The translations under genes were made by a program, and so were the position numbers. A stretch of DNA of 64,000 nt from Methanobacterium spitsbergense (GTDB lineage: Archaea > Methanobacteriota > Methanobacteria > Methanobacteriales > Methanobacteriaceae). Below, piece after piece: positions 55,836-64,000 of this stretch. The stretch covers positions 85,424-149,423 of the forward strand of contig NZ_JAIOUQ010000017.1 of assembly GCF_019931065.1 (NCBI RefSeq), written 5' to 3'. Each line of letters starts with the position of its first letter. Position 1 is the stretch's first letter. The notes beneath the pieces are model-generated. The model was not told where the DNA came from. It saw nothing but the letters and a program-made list of their open reading frames with translations, and did not search any database.

Positions 55836-56167
55836 CTACTTAAGTGCTTCAGGAAATATTTCATTGTCTAAAATTGCTATTTTCATTCTTTTTAATTCAT
55901 TAATTTGATCCTGAGCATTCTTAAGATACGATTCATCTTTTTTTCTTGGTAACCAATAATTAATTCGGTAATATAATTAAGAGTCATTAAATCAATAATA
56001 CCAATAAGATCAATAAAAAGTTTCAGTTCATGATTGTATAAAACAGCATCCTCTAAAGTTTTAGAGAGCATTTTCAGTAAATGAGCTATAATTTTATTTG
56101 ATGCATTGCTGAAACTTATGGGATTACGATGTTCATGATCTTGAAAAAATTTAACAGTGGTGAGCAT
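55836..56167 (-). pseudogene. decayed paralog of the protein at 54137-54703
   Basis: It reads MLTTVKFFQDHEHRNPISFS and IIAHLLKMLSKTLEDAVLYN, parallel to residues from about 50 of the intact gene. After a frameshift in an A-run it continues YLKNAQDQINELKRMKIAIL and ends early. The first 50 and last 40 residues are missing. It abuts the wecC-type remnant directly. Confidence 0.8.
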
Positions 56168-56317
56168 CTTTTCTAACCCCTCAGGTTAAATGTGTTTACT
56201 TTTGACTCCTGTTACCAATATATCATCAGCTTTTCACTATAATTATTCCCATATTAATAATAGTAATAATCCATATACCCCTAGATCCATATTATTTTAA
56301 TATCAGAGGTGATAATA

Positions 56318-56867
56318 ATGAATATACTTATATATTTAAATTTATTTACTTAACACTTATCGACGGACAGAAAAAAGCCAAATGGTATAAAAAACATCAT
56401 ATATTTTACCACCAGGGCGATAATTGTTATATTAGTCCAAACATTAACGAAGCTGATGGTTACATGATTAGCCTTGGAAACAACTCTGGCTAACTGGTGG
56501 GGTTGTGCTTCTAGCTCATGATGCAAGTGTAATAATGCTTCGTAATTCTGGTTTAGATATTCCTTGGCTTGATAAAGTTGGTAAAATAGATATCAAAGAC
56601 AATGTTTTTATTGGTAATAGTGCTATCATCCTTCCAAATATAACTATCGGCCCAAATGCCATCATCGGTGCTGGCTCTATTGTCACTAAGAACGTACCAT
56701 CCAATACTGTCGTTGCTGGAAACCCTGCAAAAGTAATTTGTAGCCTTGATGAATATATCAAGAAGATAGATGCAAAGAGTAATCTCTATACTTGGAACGC
56801 CAATACACCTCAAAATCAATTAATCCAAGCACGAATTAAGCATTTTTGGAAGTATTTTCGGGGTTAA
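56318..56867 (+). pseudogene. hexapeptide-repeat acetyltransferase, frameshifted
   Basis: GAGGTGAT precedes ATG 56318, but the frame stops after 12 codons. A second frame carries KKAKWYKKHHIFYHQGDNCY and GYMISLGNNS. A third (from about 56494) carries WLTGGVVLLAHDASVIMLRN, DNVFIGNSAIILPNITIGPN and IVTKNVPSNTVVAGNPAKVI, a left-handed beta-helix of the CapG/WbbJ acetyltransferase type, running to its end at 56867. Two indels break it. Role when intact: O-acetylation of a surface sugar. Confidence 0.85.
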
Positions 56868-57025
56868 AAGTTTCAAAAAATTAATTTCCTGCTCCAACTG
56901 CTACTACTACGAAAATTCGGGGGCATTTTAAGTAGTTTTACTTTTAGCTGGAATTTTACTTGCCATATATGTCAAATTTGATAATGAAGAAATTTTAATA
57001 ATAAAAAGCATTTTTAGAAGGGGGA

Positions 57026-57991
57026 ATTAAATTCAAGTGTAAAATATGTGGTAATAAAAAAGACAATAAAATTTTAAAGATTAAAGAAATGATGTTTGGA
57101 TCAGGAGAATCTTTTGATTATGTAGAATGCTCTAAATGTGGATGTCTACAAATAATAGAAATTCCGGATAATATGGGAAGATATTATCCTAATAAAAACT
57201 ACTACTCATTTGAAAATAAGCAAAATAATTATAACGCTTTAATGAAGATATTAATCAATAAAAGGGATGAATATTGTTTATTGAAAAACAATCTTTTTGG
57301 AAAGTTAATAAATATTAAGTATCCCAACCAATTTTTTTCTATTTTAGGAGATTTGAAGATAAATAATAATTCAAAAATATTGGATGTTGGCTGTGGTTCG
57401 GGAAAATTCCTTTTTCGATTAAAAGAGCTAAATTTTAATCAACTCAGTGGAATCGATCTTTATGTGGAAAAAGAAGTTTTGTCTGAGAAATTGGAAATTA
57501 CAAGAAAAAACATCCATCAGTTACACAATGAACAAAAATTTGATCTGATACTTTTCCAACACTCATTGGAACACATGTATGACCCATTTGAAACCTTTAA
57601 AAAAGTTGGGAGTATCTTATCAAAAAATGGGATTTGTATAGTAAGAATGCCCGTTAAAACAAACTATATATGGAAACTTTATGGAGTTAATTGGGTACAA
57701 ATAGATGCCCCACGACATTTTTTGATCAATACTTTAGAAAGCTTTAATTTTCTTTTAGAAAAAACGAATTTTAAGCTTCAGAATGTCATTTTTGATTCTA
57801 ATGATTTTGTATTTAGAGGAAGTGAACAGTATAAGTTAGGTATTCCTTTAAACGCATTAAACTCATATTCTATAAATCCCAAAAAAAGTATTTTTACGCC
57901 CGAAGATATTAAAAAGTTTCAGGAAAAAGCTAAAGAATTAAATAAAGAAAAATTAGGAGATCAAGCAATGTTTGTAATAACAAAGTCATGA
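57026..57991 (+). CDS. SAM-dependent methyltransferase with N-terminal zinc knuckle, apparent ATT start
   Basis: The 321-residue reading starts IKFKCKICGN, with cysteine pairs CKIC and CSKC that should form a zinc site, as in Methyltransf_13/C-methyltransferase-like sugar enzymes. ILDVGCGSGKFLFRLKEL (SAM motif I) and FDLILFQHSLEHMYDPFETF follow, and NWVQIDAPRHFLINTLESFN is also typical. The first ATG in frame, 57089, would remove the first cysteine pair. AAGGGGG lies just before ATT 57026, which replaces the expected ATG. Expected to methylate a nucleotide sugar or glycan. Confidence 0.8.
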   Translation: MKFKCKICGNKKDNKILKIKEMMFGSGESFDYVECSKCGCLQIIEIPDNMGRYYPNKNYYSFENKQNNYNALMKILINKRDEYCLLKNNLFGKLINIKYPNQFFSILGDLKINNNSKILDVGCGSGKFLFRLKELNFNQLSGIDLYVEKEVLSEKLEITRKNIHQLHNEQKFDLILFQHSLEHMYDPFETFKKVGSILSKNGICIVRMPVKTNYIWKLYGVNWVQIDAPRHFLINTLESFNFLLEKTNFKLQNVIFDSNDFVFRGSEQYKLGIPLNALNSYSINPKKSIFTPEDIKKFQEKAKELNKEKLGDQAMFVITKS

Positions 57992-58347
57992 ATAAATTCA
58001 AAAAAGAGATTATGAACCAAATAGTTGGATGAATTTGAAGGATTTCATAATTCTTCTAATTCATTTATATAACTTCCTCTTGATACCTTTTTCAACAAGT
58101 TTTTGTAAAAATAAGCATAATGGTAAATTTAATAATATATCATCTATTATAGATGTTTATGAAAGGTGAAAATGTTGTTCAATCATGCTCAATTATAATT
58201 CCATTGCTGACACCAAAGACTAGTTCAAAATTTAAAAAAAATAAATGAAATTGATGAAGTAGTTATAGGAAAATCTTTCGGATACAATCCTAAAGACAAA
58301 TTTAAAGAAGAATTTGAAGAAACCATTGAATTTTTAGATGATTTATA
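57992..58347 (+). pseudogene. fused remnants of a GT2 and a sugar-epimerase-like gene end
   Basis: From about 58185 the frames read IMLNYNSIADTKD then LVQNLKKINEIDEVVI, the start of a GT2 like that at 62750-63664. This joins to GKSFGYNPKDKFKEEFEETI and EFLDDL then stop, which resembles the C-terminus of NDP-sugar epimerases. The stop overlaps the flippase ATG (TAATG), so the lost gene was once coupled to it. The rest of the stretch is A/T-rich without a gene. Confidence 0.5.
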
Positions 58348-59775
58348 ATGAACACAATCCAAAGAATAACCAAAAATGTCGGAGTACTTTTCATATCTCA
58401 GTTGATGAGCTACGTTTTAGGGTTCTTCACTTTGGTCTACACCGCCAGATATTTGGGTGTTGAAGGATTCGGCACATTATCACTTGCACTTGCATTTACA
58501 GGTATTTTTAGTGTTTGTATGGATCTAGGATTGAGCACTCTCACTATAAGAGAAGTCGCAAGGAATAAATCACTTGCAAAAAAGTTTGTTGCTAATATAA
58601 CATTTATTAAGATAATTCTGGCCATATTCACTCTTTTCGTTATATTTATTGTTGTCCAAATTTTAGGATATAACCCTCAAACAATGCAGGTTATTTATGT
58701 AATTGCATTATACACTGTTTTTACTACTTTTTCCCAACTATTTTATGCTGTTTTCCAGGCAAATGAAAAAATGGAATATCAATCTGTAGGGGTTATTTTA
58801 AGCAGTGTTTTGCTACTGGCAGGAGTTTTTCTAGCCATATACCTAAAATTCAATATTATACAATTCTCTTTAATTTATTTATTCAGTGGAGCATCCATTT
58901 TGTGTTATGCACTCCTTGCATACTCTAGAAATTATTCTTTGCCAAACCCAACGTTAAATATTGTCTATTGGAAAGATTTGATTAAAGAATCATGGCCTTT
59001 TGCAATTACAACTATTTCTATTAATATATACATATGGATAGATACGATATTATTATCAATTATCATTGGAACTGCTGCTGTCGGCGTATATAACGCATCT
59101 TACAAACTCGTATTAATTTTAATTGTTATTCCTGTAGTTTTCAACAACGCTGTTTATCCATTGATGTCCCAATATTACATTTCATCAAGACAATCCCTTA
59201 ACTTAATGTTTGAAAAACTATTCAAAATCATGATACTAATAGCCTTGCCCCTTGGTGTTGGAACTGTTCTAATAGCTAAAAAGGTTATAATGTTAATTTA
59301 CGGTGCACAATTCCTTGGGGCTGTAATTGCTATGCAGATTTTGATTTGGTCAATCGTTCTGATTTTTACACGAAGTCCATTCGAAAGACTTTTGGAATCA
59401 TCAAACAGACAACTCACCGTTACCAAAATATTTGCAATAGGAGTTATATTTAATGTGATTATGAATATCATTGTAATTCCAAAATACAGCTATGTTGGTG
59501 CAAGTATAATAACAGTCCTAACTGATACAATAGTTTTAGCATTACTTATTGTAGCTACAAAGGATATGGGACTTTCAATCACTAAAAACAGCAAAATAAG
59601 TTTGATCAAAATAATAATGGCTAGTTTGATTATGGGAATAATATTAAAATACTTGTTAAACCTAAATGTTTTCTTAGAAATTATTATTGGGGCAATAATT
59701 TACATTTCAATTCTTTTAATACTAAAAATATTTGATGACGAAGAAATAAGGATAATAAAATCAGTATTAAGGTGA
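58348..59775 (+). CDS. polysaccharide flippase (Wzx/RfbX-like)
   Basis: The 475-residue membrane protein has 12-14 hydrophobic segments and the N-terminal signature of the MOP/PST flippase family: NVGVLFISQLMSYVLGFFTL, then YTARYLGVEGFGTLSLALAF. It should turn lipid-linked oligosaccharides to the outer face. The start overlaps the stop of an upstream remnant. The gene lies in the second glycan block, next to transferases, whereas the first block uses an ABC exporter; the two routes may serve different glycans. Confidence 0.92.
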   Translation: MNTIQRITKNVGVLFISQLMSYVLGFFTLVYTARYLGVEGFGTLSLALAFTGIFSVCMDLGLSTLTIREVARNKSLAKKFVANITFIKIILAIFTLFVIFIVVQILGYNPQTMQVIYVIALYTVFTTFSQLFYAVFQANEKMEYQSVGVILSSVLLLAGVFLAIYLKFNIIQFSLIYLFSGASILCYALLAYSRNYSLPNPTLNIVYWKDLIKESWPFAITTISINIYIWIDTILLSIIIGTAAVGVYNASYKLVLILIVIPVVFNNAVYPLMSQYYISSRQSLNLMFEKLFKIMILIALPLGVGTVLIAKKVIMLIYGAQFLGAVIAMQILIWSIVLIFTRSPFERLLESSNRQLTVTKIFAIGVIFNVIMNIIVIPKYSYVGASIITVLTDTIVLALLIVATKDMGLSITKNSKISLIKIIMASLIMGIILKYLLNLNVFLEIIIGAIIYISILLILKIFDDEEIRIIKSVLR

Positions 59776-60129
59776 GAGGAATAGATTCATTTAATCATTT
59801 ATCAAAATTCATAATGTCTCTTGGGGACTTATTTAATAACTCTTTCCATTTCTATGCTATTTTAATCAGACAACAAAAAAGAATATACAAAAAACAAATC
59901 AAACCCAACTATATAAATACATAAAAACAAACTAATTTCTAAAAAAATAACTAAAATTTATGAAACATCCTCTTAATTAGCGAATTCTTTAACACAATTT
60001 ATAAATTCAAAAATAGAATATGATCAAAATAAAATAAAAAAACTTTTTCAAATAATTTTTATATCGTTATGGCTTAGTAAATATTCATATTTTATAGGAG
60101 AGAATAGATTAGCTGAAGGATGTGATAAA
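59776..60129. other. intergenic region, 354 bp
   Basis: A/T-rich, with TTTTTATATC near 60055 as a possible TATA box for the gene at 60130. No gene was seen. Confidence 0.4.
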
Positions 60130-61458
60130 ATGAATAATTCTAAAACTAGAGATAATAATACAATTTTAGAAGTATTAAAAGATAATCTTTGTACTGGATG
60201 TGGAACTTGTGTTTCATTATGTCCTGAAAATGCTATTAATATGAAGATGCGAGACCCAGAAAAAAATTTCATACCATCAATTGATAATAAAAGTTGTATT
60301 AACTGTGGTTTATGCTTAAAAGCATGTCCTGGACAAGAAGTAGATTTTAAAAAGTTAAATATTGATGTCTTCAAAGAGGAACCTAAAGATTGTTTGATAG
60401 GTAATTATACTAATTGTTATATGGGTTACTCAAAAATTCATAAAATTAGATGTGATAGTTCTTCAGGAGGTCTAGTAACACAAATTTTAATTTTTGCTTT
60501 AGAAAATGGCTTAATTGATGGTGCTCTAGTAACTAAGATGAAAAATGATAGTACATTAAAGCCAATACCTTTTATTGCAAGAAGTAAAAAAGAGATTATT
60601 GATGCATCTAAATCCAAATATTGTCCTGTACCAGCCAACGTGGCTTTAAAAGAAATTTTAGATGCCCCAGACCATGAGAAGTTTGCAGTTGTGGGTTTAC
60701 CTTGTCATATTCATGCTATAAGGAAAGCAGAGATGTTAAACAAAAAACTTTTAAATAAAATTAGTTTACATTTAGGATTATTTTGTCATCATGGCGTAAG
60801 TTTTGAGGGGACTGATTTTTTTATAAATCGGATGAAAATAAATAAAAAAGATATTGTTGATCTTAGTTATCGAGGAGATGGTTGGCCTGGAAAATTTAAG
60901 GTTGTTTTAAATGATGAAAAAATTGAAAAATATCGTTTTTGGGAATTTTTTGTTTATCCTAGTTTCTATTTTTTTACCCCAAAAAGATGTTTTATGTGTA
61001 GTGATGCACTTAATGAATTAGCTGATATCTCTTTCGGTGATGCTTGGCTACCTGAACTTGTAGTAGAGAAAAAGGGTATTTCAGTCATGATTTCCAGAAA
61101 TAAAAAAGCAGATAACTTAATTCAAAAATTAGAACATGCAAATATGGTAGAATTAAAGATGTGTGGATCTAATGATGTTATTAAATCTCAAATGCCTGCT
61201 TTATATTTTAAGAAAAGAAGCTTAAATGCCCGGAAAAGAATTTCAAAATTATTAAACACTCCATTTACTTCTGATAATACATATCTGATTGAATCAAATA
61301 TTTTTGACTATTTATTTGTAATCTTAATTTATATAAACAATTATTTATCATCATTTAAATTTATTCAAACATTAGCTAATTTAATGCCGATGATTTTTAT
61401 TAGAGGTTATCGTTACATTTTATATAAGTTCATTAACTCAAGAAACCTAAATAAGTAG
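60130..61458 (+). CDS. FrhB/FdhB-like Fe-S flavoprotein of a polysaccharide locus
   Basis: The 442-residue protein starts with two 4Fe-4S motifs, CTGCGTCVSLCP (about 20-31) and CINCGLCLKACP (about 56-67). FrhB/FdhB N- and C-terminal domains follow (SSSGGLVTQILIFALENGLI, VVGLPCHIHAIRKAEMLNKK, ADISFGDAWLPELV). F420-binding subunits of F420-reducing hydrogenase belong to this family. Stand-alone forms are commonly found beside polysaccharide pyruvyl transferases, as here, with an unknown redox role in glycan modification. GGATGTGAT lies upstream of the ATG. Its stop is two bases from the convergent pyruvyl transferase stop. Confidence 0.88.
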   Translation: MNNSKTRDNNTILEVLKDNLCTGCGTCVSLCPENAINMKMRDPEKNFIPSIDNKSCINCGLCLKACPGQEVDFKKLNIDVFKEEPKDCLIGNYTNCYMGYSKIHKIRCDSSSGGLVTQILIFALENGLIDGALVTKMKNDSTLKPIPFIARSKKEIIDASKSKYCPVPANVALKEILDAPDHEKFAVVGLPCHIHAIRKAEMLNKKLLNKISLHLGLFCHHGVSFEGTDFFINRMKINKKDIVDLSYRGDGWPGKFKVVLNDEKIEKYRFWEFFVYPSFYFFTPKRCFMCSDALNELADISFGDAWLPELVVEKKGISVMISRNKKADNLIQKLEHANMVELKMCGSNDVIKSQMPALYFKKRSLNARKRISKLLNTPFTSDNTYLIESNIFDYLFVILIYINNYLSSFKFIQTLANLMPMIFIRGYRYILYKFINSRNLNK

Positions 61459-61460
61459 GA

Positions 61461-62762
61461 TTATAAATCTAATAATTTTTTCACTTGAACAACATTATAA
61501 AAAGATTTCTTTTTTAGAGGTTGTATATTTTCTTTTAATTCTTTACTTATCGTTTCTTTTTCTTTCCATATTTCATCAATTTTTTTTATGATAACGTCTA
61601 AGTTTAATTCCTTAAAATTAAAAATAAATTCTTTCTGACCGGCCATTTCCATTATTCCATTAGTTTTATGACTGTATCCTATTGCTAAAGTTGGAACGTA
61701 CATTGAAATTGCAGCAATGTTTGCATGCATCCGGGATCCTATGAATAATTTACAAGTTCCGATAATTCCTTTTAATTCATCTGGAGTAAGTTCTTCGGAT
61801 ATATTAACGACATGTGTTTTATTAGTCAATTTTTCAATTATTTTATTTGCAATTATTCTATCATCATTTATTTCACCAGGGCCAGTCACATGGGGGACAA
61901 GAACCACTTTTAAATTAAATTGATTAGTTATGTATTTTATCACTTCCAACATTATTTGTTCATACTGATTGATCTTCATAGAGCCAGTATTAGAATCAAA
62001 ATATTGTAATCTACTGATTGAATTACTTAAAGAAATCCCAATTATTTCTTCTTTATCATTTATTCCGTATTTAGATAAAATGTCAAAGGTATCTTTTTTA
62101 GAAATAGGTCTCAATAAAAATGCAGAATCTGCAGTTATATAAATTGGAACTTTTGAAACTTTCATATTTTTCAACAATTCAGCACTAATAACCTCTCTAA
62201 CGGTGATCAAACTAACCCTATTTAATAAAAATTTAGCATAAAATTTACATATAAAAGACAGAAATGATGAGTGAATTTTAGTTTGAGGCCATTTAATGTT
62301 AAAAGGCCCAATAGATTGTGCATAAATAAAGACCTTCTTATCCAATAAAATCCCTATGTGGATTCTAATTAGAGAATGTAAAGTTGATAAAATTCCATAA
62401 TCTCCACTAAGTCCATCTCCACTGATTTCTATAATCAAATCAGCATCTAAATAAGTTTTGATAATTGTTTCTTTTACCAGTTTTCTATTTAAATCTAATT
62501 TTATATATTTCAAATAAATTGCTAAAAATAGATAATAACCCCATGATATAATACGACTTAAAGGAAAATTCTTTTTTAATTCGGGTAATATTTCAATTTC
62601 AGGATACCTTTTTTCCATCTGTATGTCTTCTATAAAATAGGATACTACTATAAACTCTGTATCCGGAATAATACTTTTAATAGATTCATAAGCACTCAAT
62701 ATTAATGCCGCACCTCCCTTATTTACAGATAAATTACCCCCAATGAAAACTATTTTAGCCAT
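61461..62762 (-). CDS. polysaccharide pyruvyl transferase family protein
   Basis: The 433-residue protein begins IVFIGGNLSVNKGGAALILS and shows YAQSIGPFN, ADSAFLLRP, LVPHVTGPGEINDDRII and the family mark FIGSRMHANIAAISMYVPTL followed by AIGYSHKTNGIMEM. CsaB/WcaK-like enzymes move pyruvate from phosphoenolpyruvate to a sugar, giving a charged ketal. The start overlaps the upstream GT2 by 13 nt, so they are an operon. It converges on the FrhB-like gene, which usually accompanies this family. Confidence 0.92.
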   Translation of the reverse strand: MAKIVFIGGNLSVNKGGAALILSAYESIKSIIPDTEFIVVSYFIEDIQMEKRYPEIEILPELKKNFPLSRIISWGYYLFLAIYLKYIKLDLNRKLVKETIIKTYLDADLIIEISGDGLSGDYGILSTLHSLIRIHIGILLDKKVFIYAQSIGPFNIKWPQTKIHSSFLSFICKFYAKFLLNRVSLITVREVISAELLKNMKVSKVPIYITADSAFLLRPISKKDTFDILSKYGINDKEEIIGISLSNSISRLQYFDSNTGSMKINQYEQIMLEVIKYITNQFNLKVVLVPHVTGPGEINDDRIIANKIIEKLTNKTHVVNISEELTPDELKGIIGTCKLFIGSRMHANIAAISMYVPTLAIGYSHKTNGIMEMAGQKEFIFNFKELNLDVIIKKIDEIWKEKETISKELKENIQPLKKKSFYNVVQVKKLLDL

Positions 62763-63664
62763 TTAACGATCTCCTGTGATAAAATTTTAACAGATAATAT
62801 AATCAATTTTTCAATCATACCCAATAAAATTGATAATAAATGTATGGGCGATAATATCTTACCAAATTTGGTATAATTAAAGGTGTAATAAAATCTAGAT
62901 TTACTCAACAATAAATAAAGTTTAATTTCATCATTTATACTCCTTTTTTCAAAGTGTTTGTGAATGAAAAAATCATTAAAAGACAAACCATTAGTAAGAC
63001 CTAATTGTTCGATTTTTTTTGCTAATACCACTTCTTCACAATATAAAAATAAATTTTCATCAAAAAATCCTACTTTCCTTAAAATTTCTGATCTTATAAC
63101 AAAACATGATCCTGGTAAACATTCAACATAGCTTAATCCTTCATTTACGCCAATAAAATCTAAATATTTATATTTAATGGGATTATACATTTTTCTCACC
63201 AAATCTGAACTCATAAAAATATAATTAAAAAAACTCGGTATTCTCCAAGCAATTTGGGAAAAAATAAGGTTTTCATTGTAATTTAGCATTAAACCAGTTA
63301 CAGCAGCTAACTTAGGATCACGTTCTAAATATTTAACAATATTCTTAACAAAATTTTTATTTGGGATAGTTACATCAGGGTTAGTAATTAATATATACTT
63401 AGATTCAAAATTATTTAAAATAAATTTTGCTCCATAATTATTTCCATAAGAATATCCCCTATTCTTATCTGTTTTAACAACATATACATCAGTAAAACCT
63501 CTAAAAAATTCTTTAAGTTTAATAAAAGAGTGATCAGGGGAATCATTATCAACAATAACTATTTCATCAAGATTGTCAAGTATTTGTAGATTAAAAACTA
63601 GTTCCTTTGTATCATCAATTGAATTATAGTTTAAAACAATTGCACAGCATTTATTATTCTCCAT
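62750..63664 (-). CDS. GT2 glycosyltransferase
   Basis: The 304-residue protein begins CCAIVLNYNSIDDTKELVFN with IVIVDNDSPDHS (about 35-46), an NPD metal site (LITNPDVTI, about 92-100) and ENLFLYCEEVVLAKKIEQLG, as in WbbL-like transferases. The C-terminal stretch ILSPIHLLSILLGMIEKLII is hydrophobic and probably membrane-associated. It overlaps the pyruvyl transferase by 13 nt. A shorter relic of a close relative lies near 58185. Donor and acceptor are unknown. Confidence 0.88.
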   Translation of the reverse strand: MENNKCCAIVLNYNSIDDTKELVFNLQILDNLDEIVIVDNDSPDHSFIKLKEFFRGFTDVYVVKTDKNRGYSYGNNYGAKFILNNFESKYILITNPDVTIPNKNFVKNIVKYLERDPKLAAVTGLMLNYNENLIFSQIAWRIPSFFNYIFMSSDLVRKMYNPIKYKYLDFIGVNEGLSYVECLPGSCFVIRSEILRKVGFFDENLFLYCEEVVLAKKIEQLGLTNGLSFNDFFIHKHFEKRSINDEIKLYLLLSKSRFYYTFNYTKFGKILSPIHLLSILLGMIEKLIILSVKILSQEIVKWLK

Positions 63665-63896
63665 AGGTTATTTAAACAATGACATAATATTAAAGTTTAT
63701 TGTTTTTTTATTTAATTATAACAAAATTTATATAACTTGTTACTTAATTTTGCTTTTTTCATAGAGTTTTTTGTTGATGAGTAAAAGGAGGCTGTCAAGT
63801 TAATGGGTGTTGGGGTTTGTGAAAAAAAAATTCGATTAACCTATAATTTTAGTTATCGTGTCTTATAATTAAATTTGAAGACCGTTAAGAATAAAT
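63665..63896. other. intergenic region at the right edge
   Basis: AAAGGAGGCTGTCAAGTTAA near 63785 looks like the end of an insertion element or a leader, but no partner repeat is inside the window. No gene was seen. Confidence 0.3.
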
Positions 63897-64000
63897 ATGA
63901 GTGAAGGCAGATTTATTAGTATGACAAGTACAATAATATCTGCCTTCGGTTCTTCTATAGGTTTTATACAACTTAAACTTTCCGATTATGATCAAAGAGA
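63897..64000 (+). CDS. unidentified ORF start, cut by the right edge
   Basis: ATG 63897 opens a frame with 34 codons visible (MSEGRFISMTSTIISAFGSS, then IGFIQLKLSDYDQR) and no stop. The first codons contain a perfect 10-bp inverted repeat, GAAGGCAGAT/ATCTGCCTTC (63903-63912 and 63938-63947). No ribosome binding site or family is evident. It may be a transposase or a chance frame. Confidence 0.3.
   Translation, partial: MSEGRFISMTSTIISAFGSSIGFIQLKLSDYDQR

Overview
The window comes from a low-GC methanogenic archaeon of the order Methanobacteriales, most likely Methanobacterium or a close relative. Three observations support this. It carries mer, the F420-dependent methylene-H4MPT reductase of methanogenesis. 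Several secreted proteins have pseudomurein-binding repeats, and pseudomurein is the wall polymer of this order. Large right-handed beta-helix adhesin-like proteins are present, together with GGTGA/GGAGG-type ribosome binding sites and TATA-box promoters.

Layout. (1) 1-10.4 kb is a cell-surface polysaccharide block. It contains a methyltransferase (cut by the left edge), rmlC, a UDP-sugar 6-dehydrogenase, an ABC-2 polysaccharide exporter, three GT2 glycosyltransferases and a polyprenyl-phosphate sugar-phosphotransferase. The exporter ATPase has a C-terminal Big_5 (SbsA-like Ig) domain of the same type as that found in the secreted wall proteins of this window. (2) 11.4-19 kb holds three pseudomurein-binding surface proteins plus remnants, two small membrane proteins and an orphan omegaRNA-like end of an IS200/IS605 element. 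(3) 19.3-32 kb contains a 1090-residue hybrid sensor kinase, a duplicated AbrB/VapB-PIN toxin-antitoxin locus with a third relic, a TRAM protein, a MarR regulator with candidate operators, a Met/His-rich protein, mer, and a beta-propeller surface protein. (4) 33-52.5 kb holds large adhesins (one with extreme Gly-Gly-X repeats), broken integrases, a Kef-type antiporter, a lipoprotein, a frameshifted DUF389 gene, an RHH operon and two envelope proteins under near-identical promoters. (5) 53-58.3 kb is dominated by decayed genes around an unknown two-gene operon. (6) 57-63.7 kb is a second surface-polysaccharide block with a methyltransferase, flippase, FrhB-like Fe-S protein, polysaccharide pyruvyl transferase and GT2.

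The common theme is the cell envelope: two glycan synthesis and export blocks flank a set of secreted proteins that bind the wall. Between them lie at least fifteen gene remnants (ugd, wecC, fni, kaiC, histidine kinase, acetyltransferase, GT2, adhesin, transposase, integrase, vapBC), together with dispersed 200-300 bp repeats carrying lox/dif-like inverted repeats. This pattern suggests a recombination-prone accessory region.

Possible novelties are the ABC-Big_5 fusion, an unnamed conserved domain in the pseudomurein-binding proteins, several genes whose Shine-Dalgarno signal precedes an in-frame ATT instead of ATG, a structured RNA candidate near 29.9 kb, and an operon of an RHH protein and a 59-residue protein under a large palindrome. 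All domain names come from reading the sequence; no database search was run.
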